DNA of 24,463 nt from Akkermansiaceae bacterium (GTDB lineage: Bacteria > Verrucomicrobiota > Verrucomicrobiia > Verrucomicrobiales > Akkermansiaceae): contig JACKPZ010000036.1 in assembly GCA_024233135.1 (NCBI GenBank), positions 1-24,463 of the forward strand, in the 5' to 3' direction. Both the position numbers and the translations under genes were made by a program. The notes below the pieces were generated by a model. The model made no database searches. It saw only the letters and a program-made list of their open reading frames with translations, and was not told where the DNA came from. Below, piece by piece: positions 1-7,711 of this stretch. Within the stretch, counting starts at the first letter, position 1; every line of letters starts with the position of its first letter.

Positions 1-1056
1 GCCGACGGTGAGGTGGACCTCGCCGGGATGCGCCTTCGGGCTGGAGGAGATCGAGTAGAGCCGGTGCTGGAGCGAGCGGAGTTTCGCCACAAGGTCCTCG
101 GCGGAAGTGCCGGCGGCGGGCAGGGCTGATAGATAGGGGGAGAGATCGTATTTCGAAACGAGCGCGTCGCGCAGCGGAGAATTCGATCCGTCCTTGAGCG
201 TCACGGTTTCCGTGCCTTCGAGTGCGGCGGCGTCGAGGATCTCATCGACGAAGTCCGGGCAGTTCGTCGGCACCACGCCGAGCGCGTCGCCGACTTCGTA
301 TTCGATCCCGCTGCCGTCGAGCACGATCTCGAAGTGGCGGGTTTCCTTGGCGGATCCTTCACCGGTGAGCACACGGTTGGTTTTGAGGACGGCGGGGAAG
401 GGGTTCGATTTGCCGTAGCCTTCGGGTTTCTCCTCCTCTGCGGGGGCGGCCGAAGACGCATCCGGCGCGAGGGTCTCCATGACCTTGGCGAACCACGCGT
501 GGCCCTTCGTTTCCTCATCCACGTCGCAATCGACGCGCTCGACGATGCGGGTGGAGCCGAGTTCCGCGAGCCGTGAGTCGAAGCGTTTGCCGGCTTCGCA
601 AAACTTCGTGTAGTTGCTGTCGCCGAGGGAGAGCACGGAATACGACGTGCCTGCAAGCTGGGGCGCGCTGCCGTTGGCGATGCCGTCCCAGAAACCCTGT
701 GCGTTGTCCGGCATGTCGCCGTCGCCATAGGTGCTGGTGACGATGCAGAAACGCGAGGCACCGGGCAGATCCGCGGGTTTCGCGGCGTCGAGGCCGAGCG
801 CCTTGGCGTCGAAACCACGGGTGGCGGCCTGTTTCGCGAACTTCCGGGCGAGCGACTCGGCACCGCCGGTCTGCGAGCCCCACAGGAAGAGCAGGGGACC
901 GAGGGAAGGCGCCGCGGCGGGCGCGGGCTGGCCCTGGCCGCTGAAAAGGCCGGCGAGATAGCCGTTGATCCACTGCCGTTGCGCTTGGCTGAACGGCGCG
1001 GACTCGGGGATTTGCGGGCAGACGGGATTCACGCCGGGGATTTCAGCACCCCCCAT
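1..1056 (-). CDS. cysJ: CysJ-type flavodoxin/FAD reductase, 3' end outside window
   Basis: This is the N-terminal 352 codons of a diflavin reductase, reading leftwards off the window edge. Such proteins pass electrons from NADPH through FAD and FMN to a partner such as sulfite reductase. A short leader (PFSQAQRQWINGYLAGLFSG, residues 21-40) resembles the N-terminus of stand-alone sulfite reductase flavoproteins. A flavodoxin domain follows at about 53-195, with the FMN phosphate loop GSQTGGAE (60-67), STYGDGD (108-114) and LGDSNY (144-149). The FAD-binding part begins near 225, and RLYSISS (332-338) is the classic FAD motif. The start at 1056 is chosen because the leader motif lies just after it; no Shine-Dalgarno is visible. 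Next to Moco and nitrate genes, it could equally be the electron donor of an assimilatory nitrate reductase. The fold is certain, the partner is not. Confidence 0.85.
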   Translation of the reverse strand, partial: MGGAEIPGVNPVCPQIPESAPFSQAQRQWINGYLAGLFSGQGQPAPAAAPSLGPLLFLWGSQTGGAESLARKFAKQAATRGFDAKALGLDAAKPADLPGASRFCIVTSTYGDGDMPDNAQGFWDGIANGSAPQLAGTSYSVLSLGDSNYTKFCEAGKRFDSRLAELGSTRIVERVDCDVDEETKGHAWFAKVMETLAPDASSAAPAEEEKPEGYGKSNPFPAVLKTNRVLTGEGSAKETRHFEIVLDGSGIEYEVGDALGVVPTNCPDFVDEILDAAALEGTETVTLKDGSNSPLRDALVSKYDLSPYLSALPAAGTSAEDLVAKLRSLQHRLYSISSSPKAHPGEVHLTVG

Positions 1057-1106
1057 GCCACGGCGTGCCAAGCGGTGGAACCCGGGAGGAAAGGAATCCA
1101 TCGGTC

Positions 1107-1125
1107 GCATGAGCGGGGATCATGC
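1107..1125. promoter_or_regulatory. Inverted repeat between divergent flavoprotein and MOSC genes
   Basis: GCATGA and TCATGC form perfect 6-bp arms separated by seven bases. The site sits in the 130-bp space between two divergently transcribed genes, 51 bp upstream of the flavoprotein start and 62 bp upstream of the MOSC start, where a shared operator would be expected. No regulator can be assigned, and an arm this short can occur by chance. Confidence 0.3.
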
Positions 1126-1186
1126 GGGGGCGCGATCCGGCCTTGCGTTTCTCATCGGGCTGCGGAGTGATGGTCTCCAAGCAGCG

Positions 1187-1681
1187 ATGGAAGTGGTCCT
1201 CGAACATCTGTTCCTCTCGCCGGGGCACAACTATTTCGGCCGCCACGGCCAGGAGGCGGGCGGGCATGAACTCGTTGCGTGCGAGGAACTGAAACTCCAC
1301 GCGGGCCGCGGCATCGCCGGTGATCGGTTTTTCGACTGGAAGCCGGACTACAAGGGCCAGATCACGTTTTTCGATGCGGCGGTGGCGGATGAAATCCTCG
1401 CGCACGCGGGAAATCCGGAGGCCGGTCCCGGTGCCTTCCGACGGAATGTCGTGATGCGCGGCGTGGATCTGAACACGCTCATCGGCGTGACCTTCGAAGT
1501 GCAGGGCATCCGGTTTCAAGGGGTCGAGGAATGCCGACCCTGTTACTGGATGGACCAGGCCTGTGGAACCGAGGGGATCGAGGACTTGATGAAGGGGCGC
1601 GGCGGGCTCAGGTGCCGGATTCTCGATGACGGGGTGCTGCGGCGGGGAATTGCCGAGTGCCGGGTGATCAGTGAGCAGTGA
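1187..1681 (+). CDS. Small MOSC-domain protein
   Basis: This 164-residue protein is a stand-alone MOSC (molybdenum cofactor sulfurase C-terminal) domain. MOSC proteins bind Moco or carry sulfur on a conserved cysteine. Visible marks are GRGIAGDRFFDW (40-51), the RRNVVMRG segment (85-92) and the signature EECRPCYWMD (115-124) with Cys116 and Cys119. The Met at 1187 places the conserved domain at the N-terminus; an in-frame ATG at 1109 would add 26 residues that look non-conserved and lies inside an inverted repeat. The gene is divergent from the flavoprotein, and its last 14 bases overlap the convergent membrane-protein gene. Its place beside moa genes supports a role in Moco handling or sulfur transfer, but the substrate is unknown. 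Confidence 0.8.
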   Translation: MEVVLEHLFLSPGHNYFGRHGQEAGGHELVACEELKLHAGRGIAGDRFFDWKPDYKGQITFFDAAVADEILAHAGNPEAGPGAFRRNVVMRGVDLNTLIGVTFEVQGIRFQGVEECRPCYWMDQACGTEGIEDLMKGRGGLRCRILDDGVLRRGIAECRVISEQ

Positions 1682-2141
1682 TCAGATGGGGGGCCAGTTG
1701 CTGTAGCGCGGGGCCCGCGCTGTCTCGGAAACGTGCGATCAATGTGCCGGCGGTGTCCTCGACGCGTATCTCATACCCGCTCACGAGAAACCCGCTGGCT
1801 TTGCGAATGCTGGTCACACTCGTCCAAGGGATGAGAATGGGCGGATGGAACGCACGGAAAAAGAACAGGTTGCGCAAATAGATACCCGATTCACACGGAA
1901 TGCCGCGGACGACATTGTTGTATCGTGTGAACGGCCCAAAGCGGACCAGCGGGACTCCGTAGGTGCTCCCGGACGGCGGTTGGTGACAACGGTAAACCAT
2001 CGCGAAACGGTGCCATCCAAGACGCGAGATGACGAAACACACAAAGGTCCACATCCCTACGAAAATGATCGGAAACAACACGAACAACCACGGTGGTGGA
2101 TCCTGTTGTGCCATCAGGATGTCGAATGCCGATCCCTTCAT
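1668..2141 (-). CDS. Hypothetical membrane-anchored protein
   Basis: I do not recognise this 157-residue protein. Residues 16-41 form one long or two short hydrophobic segments after a PPPW turn, so it is probably inner-membrane. The remaining roughly 110 residues are soluble, with alternating beta-like stretches (YGVPLVRFGPF, ILIPWTSVTSI, GYEIRVEDTAGTLIARF) reminiscent of bacterial PH-like domains; that resemblance is a guess. It starts 46 bp after the moaA stop on the same strand and may be cotranscribed with moaA, although an imperfect hairpin (AGCTG/CAGCT, 2158-2178) lies between them. Its 3' end overlaps the MOSC gene tail to tail. Confidence 0.65.
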   Translation of the reverse strand: MKGSAFDILMAQQDPPPWLFVLFPIIFVGMWTFVCFVISRLGWHRFAMVYRCHQPPSGSTYGVPLVRFGPFTRYNNVVRGIPCESGIYLRNLFFFRAFHPPILIPWTSVTSIRKASGFLVSGYEIRVEDTAGTLIARFRDSAGPALQQLAPHLITAH

Positions 2142-2187
2142 GGAAGGATCGTGACGGAGCTGGCACGTGCTGTCAGCTTCGGTTTTC

Positions 2188-3192
2188 TCACCCCCCCAAA
2201 TAGCTCATCTCCACCTTGTGCTGTCCGCTTCCCTCGCCGCGGGCTTCGGAATAGCGGTCGTCGCGGATCTGCCAGATGGTGGAGATGACGTTGCGGATGG
2301 CGTCGTCGTCCAGACCGCTCCGCAGGATGCCGCGCAAGTCGTGACCGTGGTCGGAGAAGAGACAGGTGAACGCCCGGCCGTCCGCGGACAGGCGGAGCCG
2401 TTGGCAGTCGCTGCAGAACGGTTTGGTGACCGAAGAGATGATGCCGATCTCCGGGCCGCCGTCCGCATGCCGCCAATGACGGGCGACCTCGCCGCGATAT
2501 GCGGGATCGCGCGCGGTGAGGGGAAACTCGGAACGCAGGGTCTCCAGGATCTCCGTGGCCGAAACCACGTGATCCAGTTTCCAGCCGTTCGTTTCACCCA
2601 CGTCCATGTATTCGATGAAACGGATGTCGATGCCCGTTTCCCGCGCCCAGCGGGCGAGTGGAAGGATCCCGCTCTCATTCACCCCGCGCTGGACGACGGC
2701 GTTGACCTTCACCGGAAGCCCGAACGCGAGGGCGGCGGAGATCCCGGCAAGAACCCGCTCCACCTTCGCGCCCACACCGTTCATCCGGGCGAAGGTGGCG
2801 GGATCGAGCGAGTCGAGGCTGACGGTGACTCGTGACAACCCGGCGAGCGCGAGCGCCTCGGCATGATGCGCGAGCAGGACGCCGTTGGTCGTCATCGCGA
2901 TGTCATCGACGCCCTCCATGGCGGCCAACATCGCGACGAGGTCCGCAAGACCGCGGCGCATGAGCGGCTCACCTCCGGTCAAACGGAGCTTTCGGACGCC
3001 GAGCGGCATCGACAGCCGTGCGACCCGCGTGATCTCCTCGAAGCTCAGCAGTTCCGCCCGCGGCAGAAACTCGTGATCCGCCCCGAAACTCTCGACCGGC
3101 ATGCAGTAGCGGCAGCGGAAGTTGCAGCGGTCGGTCACCGAGATTCGCAGGTCGCGCAAGCCGCGGCCGTGCCGGTCGATGGGCGGAAACAT
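2188..3192 (-). CDS. moaA: GTP 3',8-cyclase MoaA (radical SAM)
   Basis: MoaA uses S-adenosylmethionine and two [4Fe-4S] clusters to convert GTP to 3',8-cyclo-7,8-dihydro-GTP, which MoaC turns into cyclic pyranopterin monophosphate, the first steps of Moco synthesis. The 334 residues match the usual length. The radical-SAM cluster motif CNFRCRYC supplies Cys23, Cys27 and Cys30, followed by LTGGEP (71-76). The C-terminal substrate-side cluster is CSDC (260-263) plus Cys277. The protein ends in the expected Gly-Gly (MSYLGG). The ATG at 3192 is chosen because MFPPIDRHGRGLRDLRIS is the normal MoaA N-terminus; the frame stays open upstream but that extension looks non-coding. Its partner moaC is on the opposite strand 2.8 kb away. 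No convincing Moco riboswitch is visible upstream. Confidence 0.95.
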   Translation of the reverse strand: MFPPIDRHGRGLRDLRISVTDRCNFRCRYCMPVESFGADHEFLPRAELLSFEEITRVARLSMPLGVRKLRLTGGEPLMRRGLADLVAMLAAMEGVDDIAMTTNGVLLAHHAEALALAGLSRVTVSLDSLDPATFARMNGVGAKVERVLAGISAALAFGLPVKVNAVVQRGVNESGILPLARWARETGIDIRFIEYMDVGETNGWKLDHVVSATEILETLRSEFPLTARDPAYRGEVARHWRHADGGPEIGIISSVTKPFCSDCQRLRLSADGRAFTCLFSDHGHDLRGILRSGLDDDAIRNVISTIWQIRDDRYSEARGEGSGQHKVEMSYLGG

Positions 3193-3319
3193 GCGCGGAT
3201 GATGGCCGAGGTCCGTTGGTTTGGGAAATGAAAAGGCGGACACGTGCCGAGGCGTCGCGTTCATGAAATGCGCGGGGAATTCGATGGCCAGCGCACCAGC
3301 GGTTTGAAGAATCCCCGGC

Positions 3320-3427
3320 GTGGACACGCTGATCACCCGCCACGAGGCAAAAACCTGGTGGGACACCCTGATGCCCCTGCCCGGCGGCCTCTTCCGCATC
3401 GAACACATCGAACACGATTTCTCATGA
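3320..3427 (+). other. Possible 35-codon ORF resembling the MoeA N-terminus
   Basis: A GTG-initiated frame of 35 codons runs up to the downstream heme-protein gene and overlaps its ATG in the arrangement ATGA. Its first ten residues (VDTLITRHEA) closely match the first ten of MoeA encoded at 4795 (MDALITSHEA). The 30-bp DNA segments agree at 24 positions, and three of the six differences are synonymous third bases. The remaining residues (from KTWWDTLMPLPGG onwards) do not match MoeA. It may be a leftover of a duplicated moeA 5' end, a small translated leader, or chance. Confidence 0.3.
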
Positions 3428-4716
3428 AAACGCCTGGGGTCCCCGGAAACATGCTTCGAAGGACGGTGTCAGCCGTCTTGGCGGCCGCGGTTTCGTTGAT
3501 CAACTCCGTCGCCAGCGGGCAGAGGGTCGATGTCTGGGACCTGCCTCCCCTCAGGTATTCGGATTCAAGATCGACCGACAAGCTGGCGGCGCTTGCCGGC
3601 AGGCTGTCCGACGGGAGGCTCCCGATTCCCGGGGCAGGAGCGTTGGAGAAGCTCCGTTTCGTGCTCAAGGAACTCCAGGTTCCGGAAAGTTCCCAGATTC
3701 TGGTGTTCTCGAAAACCAGCGTCCAGAGCCGGCTCATTCATCCGGCGAATCCCCGTTGCCTGTATTTTTCCAAGGACGCCTACGTCGGATATGTTCCGGG
3801 CGGCGCGATCGAGGCGATCGTCCACGATTCCCATCTGGGGCCGGTGTTCTATCAGATCGACCCGGGCGGGGAACAAGGCATGGCGTTCGAACGGGACACC
3901 AACCACTGCATGTCATGTCACGGAACCGCGCGGACGGAAGGGGTCCCGGGAGTCTTCATCCGTTCGGTATTTCCCGATACCGATGGGCGGCCCTTGCTCC
4001 AACTCGGCTCCGTCACGGTGACACACGAAACCCCGATCGAGGAGCGATGGGGGGGCTACTACGTAACGGGAACGAGTTCCCTGCCACACCTTGGAAACCG
4101 GGTGTTCGAGGATGTTGGCGAGGCGGAGCCGCGGAGCGGAATTCTTGGGGATCCGCGCGGCAGGATCAATGCCGGCAAATACCTCCATGTCACGAGCGAT
4201 GTGGTCGCGCTTGCGGTGTTGGAACATCAATGCGCCGTTCACAACCTGATCACTTCGGCTTCGGTGCACTACCGCAGGGCGCGTTTTCTCGCGGAGGCAT
4301 TGGATCCGGACTCCGACCCGGACTCCGGCCAGGCGGGCCGGATCGCGGACGATGCCGCGGAGAAGTTGGTGGACGTCCTCTTGTTCAAGGATGAGGCCGA
4401 TCTCGGAGACGGATTGGAGGGGCTTGCCGGGTTCCAGCAGGACTATGCCGCGCAGTTTCCGAAAACTTCGTCCGGAGACTCCCTCGCGGATTTCCGGCTC
4501 TATCGCAGGATCTTCCGGAACCGTTGTTCGTGCATGATCTATTCCGCTGCGTTCCGCGACCTGCCCGGCCGCGTTCGGGTCGCGGTTCTCACCCGGTTGA
4601 AGATCGCCCTCTCCGACTCCGATCGGGAAATCGCCCCACACCTGAAACTTTCCGAGAAAAGACGGATTCGCCAGATCCTGTCCGAAACGCTCGAGGAGTG
4701 GGACGGCGACAGGTAA
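3424..4716 (+). CDS. Periplasmic protein with one c-type heme motif
   Basis: This 430-residue protein has an N-terminal signal peptide (RR followed by a hydrophobic stretch, roughly residues 12-31, cleavage near VASG). A single c-type heme attachment motif CMSCH lies at 162-166 within HCMSCHGT, followed by GVPGVFIRSVFPD and then ERWGGYYVTG. The segment YVGYVPGGAIE (120-130) and the order of blocks resemble a one-heme family of unknown function that I associate with planctomycetes and verrucomicrobia. A second cysteine pair, Cys368 and Cys370, is near the C-terminus. Translation may also begin at Met10. The gene separates moaA from moeA, being 78 bp upstream of moeA on the same strand. A periplasmic redox role is likely; the partner is unknown. 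Confidence 0.75.
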   Translation: MKTPGVPGNMLRRTVSAVLAAAVSLINSVASGQRVDVWDLPPLRYSDSRSTDKLAALAGRLSDGRLPIPGAGALEKLRFVLKELQVPESSQILVFSKTSVQSRLIHPANPRCLYFSKDAYVGYVPGGAIEAIVHDSHLGPVFYQIDPGGEQGMAFERDTNHCMSCHGTARTEGVPGVFIRSVFPDTDGRPLLQLGSVTVTHETPIEERWGGYYVTGTSSLPHLGNRVFEDVGEAEPRSGILGDPRGRINAGKYLHVTSDVVALAVLEHQCAVHNLITSASVHYRRARFLAEALDPDSDPDSGQAGRIADDAAEKLVDVLLFKDEADLGDGLEGLAGFQQDYAAQFPKTSSGDSLADFRLYRRIFRNRCSCMIYSAAFRDLPGRVRVAVLTRLKIALSDSDREIAPHLKLSEKRRIRQILSETLEEWDGDR

Positions 4717-4794
4717 CATGCCGATACCGATGAGGAGTGGAAATTCCGTGCGAAAGGTTTGCCCACCGGTTCCGAACACCCGACCATCGTCATC

Positions 4795-5970
4795 ATGGAC
4801 GCGCTGATCACCAGCCATGAAGCGGAATCCATCGTCCGAAACGCCTGCTCGCGACTGGGAGCCGAGGCGGTGCCGTTGACGCACGCCTTCGAGCGGGTGC
4901 TCGCCGAACCGCTCGTGGCCGATCGCCCGCTGCCACCCTATCCGCGGGCGATGATGGACGGCATCGCGTTTCGTATGGAAACGTATGGTGGCGCGAGTCT
5001 CCTGCGCCGCGCCGGTCTCCACGCCGCGGGAGATCCTCCGCCGCGTCCGTTGCAAGCGGGCGAGGGGTGGGAAATCATGACGGGGGCCGCGGTGCCGCAC
5101 GATTGCGACACGGTTGTGCCATACGAGGAACTCGATGAACGGGACGGGGGTTATGTGATCACCGAAGCACCGGAGCGCGGCCAGTGCATCCATCCCATCG
5201 GACTCGATGCGGCCGCGGGTGATGTCCTGGTCCCTGCGGGATCACGATTGGGGCCGGCCGAGATCGCGATCGCAGCAAGCGTCGGAGCGGCGGGTCTCGA
5301 TGTTTTCAAACGCGCGCGCGTGGCGGTTCTCACGACCGGTGACGAAGCGGTCCCCCATGACCAAATGCCAGAGGATTGGCAGATCCGTCGCTCGAACGGC
5401 CTCATGCTGGCGGCGGCGCTGACGGCATGCGGCCATGCTCCCGTGGTGATGGAACATGTGGCGGATGACGGCAGGGAAGCCGAATTGGTGATCGATCGTT
5501 TGCTCGCATCGTGTGACGTCCTGCTCCTCTGCGGTGGCATCTCCCGTGGAAAGAGGGATCATGTGAGAGCGTGGATCGAGGACCGCCTCGGCGCTCCCGC
5601 GTTTCATGGGGTGAAACAGCGGCCGGGGAAACCGATGGCGTTCTGGCCCGGTGCGCCGCTGGTTTTCGCCCTGCCGGGAAATCCGGTGTCGGTGCTCGCC
5701 ACGTTCACCCGTTACGTTCGACCGGCGCTCGTGGCGATCGAGGGATGTCCTCCTGTCCCCGCGCGCGTCCCGATCGAGGGTGTGAAGCACCTGCCTGAGT
5801 TCACCTGGTTGCTGCCGGTGGCGATCGGCGGCGACGGCTCATACGTTGCCCGTCCGCCGAAGAATTCGGGTGATTTCGTTTCCCTCGCGGGATCCATCGC
5901 GATCGCCGAAATCCCGCCCTCGACGGAGGCCCCTTCCGCCCCGATGTTCGCCCTGTATCCATTCGCCTGA
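4795..5970 (+). CDS. moeA: Molybdopterin molybdenumtransferase MoeA
   Basis: MoeA inserts molybdate into adenylylated molybdopterin, producing active Moco. The 391 residues are typical. The four-domain protein shows PPYPRAMMDGIAFR (47-60, Asp55), MTGAAVPHDCDTVVPYEE (95-112, Asp105), TTGDEAVP (180-187), and CGGISRGKRDHV (246-257), which keeps the metal-site Asp at 255 although the usual GVSVG is altered to GISRG. RPGKPMAFW and ALPGNPVSV complete the MPT-binding region. The ATG at 4795 fits the family N-terminus; a TTG further upstream would add 12 unrelated residues. Only one base separates its stop from moaC, so it heads a moeA-moaC-mobA::moaD-moaE operon. No MogA-type adenylyltransferase is in the window. 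Confidence 0.93.
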   Translation: MDALITSHEAESIVRNACSRLGAEAVPLTHAFERVLAEPLVADRPLPPYPRAMMDGIAFRMETYGGASLLRRAGLHAAGDPPPRPLQAGEGWEIMTGAAVPHDCDTVVPYEELDERDGGYVITEAPERGQCIHPIGLDAAAGDVLVPAGSRLGPAEIAIAASVGAAGLDVFKRARVAVLTTGDEAVPHDQMPEDWQIRRSNGLMLAAALTACGHAPVVMEHVADDGREAELVIDRLLASCDVLLLCGGISRGKRDHVRAWIEDRLGAPAFHGVKQRPGKPMAFWPGAPLVFALPGNPVSVLATFTRYVRPALVAIEGCPPVPARVPIEGVKHLPEFTWLLPVAIGGDGSYVARPPKNSGDFVSLAGSIAIAEIPPSTEAPSAPMFALYPFA

Positions 5971-5971
5971 C

Positions 5972-6442
5972 ATGTCACTTTCCCACGTGGACCCCAACAA
6001 CAAGGCGGCGATGGTCGATGTCTCGGCCAAACCGGAGACCGTGCGCCATGCCGTTGCCGAGGCGCGGGTGACCTTGAACGACGCCGTGCTCGCGCAGTTC
6101 GACGGCGGCGACCTCATTTCCAAAAAAGGCCCCGTCTTCCAAACCGCCATCCTCGCCGGAGTGATGGGTGCGAAACAAACCTCCTCGCTCATCCCGCTCT
6201 GCCATCCGCTTCCGTTGGACGACTGCAAGATCGACATCGCGCTCGATCAAAACGACGCCGTCGTCCGTTGCTCGTGCAAGACGACCGCCCGCACCGGCGT
6301 CGAGATGGAGGCGCTCACCGGTGCCAGCATCGCCGCGCTCACACTGCACGACATGTGCAAGGCGCTCGATCCGGGAATGGTCATCCACGGTGTCCGATTG
6401 ATCTCGAAGACCGGCGGGAAATCCGATTTCCAAGCTCCATGA
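5972..6442 (+). CDS. moaC: Cyclic pyranopterin monophosphate synthase MoaC
   Basis: MoaC converts the product of MoaA into cyclic pyranopterin monophosphate. The protein has 156 residues, the normal length. Family marks are SHVDPNNKAAMVDVSAK near the start, the catalytic-pocket Lys51 in GDLISKKGPVFQTA, LIPLCHPLPL (73-82), GVEMEALTGAS (109-119), and HDMCKALDPGM (126-136) with Asp127 and Lys130 corresponding to the essential Asp128 and Lys131 of E. coli MoaC. The end LISKTGGKSDF is also typical. Its stop codon overlaps the next start (ATGA), which points to translational coupling with mobA::moaD. Confidence 0.96.
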   Translation: MSLSHVDPNNKAAMVDVSAKPETVRHAVAEARVTLNDAVLAQFDGGDLISKKGPVFQTAILAGVMGAKQTSSLIPLCHPLPLDDCKIDIALDQNDAVVRCSCKTTARTGVEMEALTGASIAALTLHDMCKALDPGMVIHGVRLISKTGGKSDFQAP

Positions 6443-7254
6443 ACGTCCTCATCATCGCCGGTGGAATGAGCCGCCGCATGGGGCGCGACAAAGGACTTGT
6501 CACGCGCCCCGACGGCAGCCGCCAGATCGACCACATCGCCGGGCTCGCGAAACAGATCTCCGGCCAGGTCCATCTATCCGTTCGCGCCGGCACGGCAGCA
6601 CCGCTCGACCTGCCGCTCGTTCACGACCTCCGGCCCGGCGCGGGTCCGCTCGCCGCCCTCGAAGCCGCCGCCACGACCTCCTCCGGCCCGTGGCTCGCCA
6701 TCGGCTGCGACTTGTTTCTTCTCGATGCGGAAACCCTCGCCCGCCTCGTGGAACAACGCGATCCCTCACGGGCGGCCACCTGTTTCCTCAACCGGATCGA
6801 CGGCAGGCCGGAACCGCTCTGCACCATCTATGAAGACCGAGCCCTCGTCGCCGCGCGCGCCGCGCTCGACGAGGAGAAACACTGTGCCCGCCGTTTCCTC
6901 GAATCGCTCGATCCCGCGACTCTCGATCTCCCGAATCCGGTGGCCCTCGACAATGCGAACACTCCCGGCGAACTCGAGGAGTGTTTCGCCAAGCTCACCA
7001 GAGGAGCGAGCCTCAAGACCGTGCGCGTCCTGCACTTCGCCAAGTTGCGCGAGGAACGTGGTGTCGATCAGGAATTCGTCGAGACCTATGCCTGCACCGC
7101 CGGCGCACTCTACGAGGAGCTCCGCTTCCGCCATCGTCTCTCGCTCGAATCCACCGCCCTCCGCGCCGCCGTCAACGGCGACTTCGCCCCGTGGAACGCC
7201 CCCGTTGCCGATGGTGACGAGGTCGTGTTCATCCCGCCGGTGGCGGGTGGTTAG
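6439..7254 (+). CDS. MobA-MoaD fusion: Moco guanylyltransferase plus molybdopterin synthase sulfur carrier
   Basis: A single 271-residue frame contains two Moco proteins. Residues 1-190 are MobA, which links GMP to Mo-molybdopterin to give the guanine dinucleotide form used by bacterial nitrate reductases. The nucleotide-binding motif IAGGMSRRMGRDKGL (6-20) is complete, followed by HDLRPGAGPLAAL (62-74) and the metal-site region GCDLFLLD (89-96). After a short link, residues 192-271 are a ubiquitin-like MoaD ending in PPVAGG, whose terminal glycine would be thiocarboxylated to deliver sulfur for the dithiolene. No frameshift or internal stop separates the parts. It overlaps moaC by four bases, and moaE, the catalytic partner of MoaD, lies 19 bp downstream. 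No MoeB-like activating enzyme is in the window. A separately translated internal MoaD cannot be excluded. Confidence 0.9.
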   Translation: MNVLIIAGGMSRRMGRDKGLVTRPDGSRQIDHIAGLAKQISGQVHLSVRAGTAAPLDLPLVHDLRPGAGPLAALEAAATTSSGPWLAIGCDLFLLDAETLARLVEQRDPSRAATCFLNRIDGRPEPLCTIYEDRALVAARAALDEEKHCARRFLESLDPATLDLPNPVALDNANTPGELEECFAKLTRGASLKTVRVLHFAKLREERGVDQEFVETYACTAGALYEELRFRHRLSLESTALRAAVNGDFAPWNAPVADGDEVVFIPPVAGG

Positions 7255-7273
7255 AAACCGAACTCACCTCTCC

Positions 7274-7711
7274 GTGTTCAGCCTCACCACCAACCGCATC
7301 GACCCCGCCGTCCTGCACCGCGCCGTCTCCAATCCGAAAGCCGGCGGCTTCTGCTCGTTTGAAGGCTGGGTGCGCAACCATCACGAGGGAAGAGAGGTGC
7401 TGAAACTCGAATACGAGGCTTATCCCACCCTCGCGGAAAAAGAAGGAAACCGCATCCTCGCCGAAGCCTTGGAACGTTTCGACATCCTCCACGCCGTCTG
7501 CTGTCACCGCACCGGGCCCGTCGAGATCGGTGGCCTCGCCGTCATCGTCTGCGTCTCCGCCGCCCATCGAGACGCCACCTTCGACGCATGCCGATTCATC
7601 ATCGATGAGGTGAAATCCCGCGTCCCCGTCTGGAAGAAGGAATACTTCGCCGATGGCGATGCCGGCTGGGTCCGTTGCGACCATTGCGCGGACCCGAATC
7701 ACCACCATTGA
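7274..7711 (+). CDS. moaE: Molybdopterin synthase catalytic subunit MoaE
   Basis: MoaE transfers two sulfurs from MoaD thiocarboxylate to cyclic pyranopterin monophosphate. The 145 residues include GGFCSFEGWVRNHHEGR (24-40), LEYEAYPTLAEKE (45-57), CHRTGPVEIGG (77-87), the conserved AHRDATFDACRFIIDEVK (97-114) and VPVWKKE (117-123). Lys114 and Lys121 correspond to catalytic Lys119 and Lys126 of the E. coli enzyme. The GTG at 7274 gives the usual N-terminus. A GTG at 7247 would overlap the mobA::moaD stop and add nine residues, so coupled initiation there is an alternative. The C-terminal tail CDHCADPNHHH is unusually rich in Cys and His and could bind metal. Confidence 0.93.
   Translation: MFSLTTNRIDPAVLHRAVSNPKAGGFCSFEGWVRNHHEGREVLKLEYEAYPTLAEKEGNRILAEALERFDILHAVCCHRTGPVEIGGLAVIVCVSAAHRDATFDACRFIIDEVKSRVPVWKKEYFADGDAGWVRCDHCADPNHHH

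Noticed and set aside
1054..1075. TGGCACG upstream of the flavoprotein as a sigma-54 promoter
   Set aside because: The spacing to the next GC is nine instead of ten, and the element lies directly at the start codon, leaving no transcript leader.
3193..3423. Moco riboswitch upstream of moaA
   Set aside because: No arrangement of stems resembling the known Moco RNA motif could be traced on the minus strand in this interval.
3913..5193. A 426-codon minus-strand open frame across the heme-protein gene and the moeA start
   Set aside because: It is antisense to two supported genes, contains no motif, and crosses their intergenic space without any start signal.
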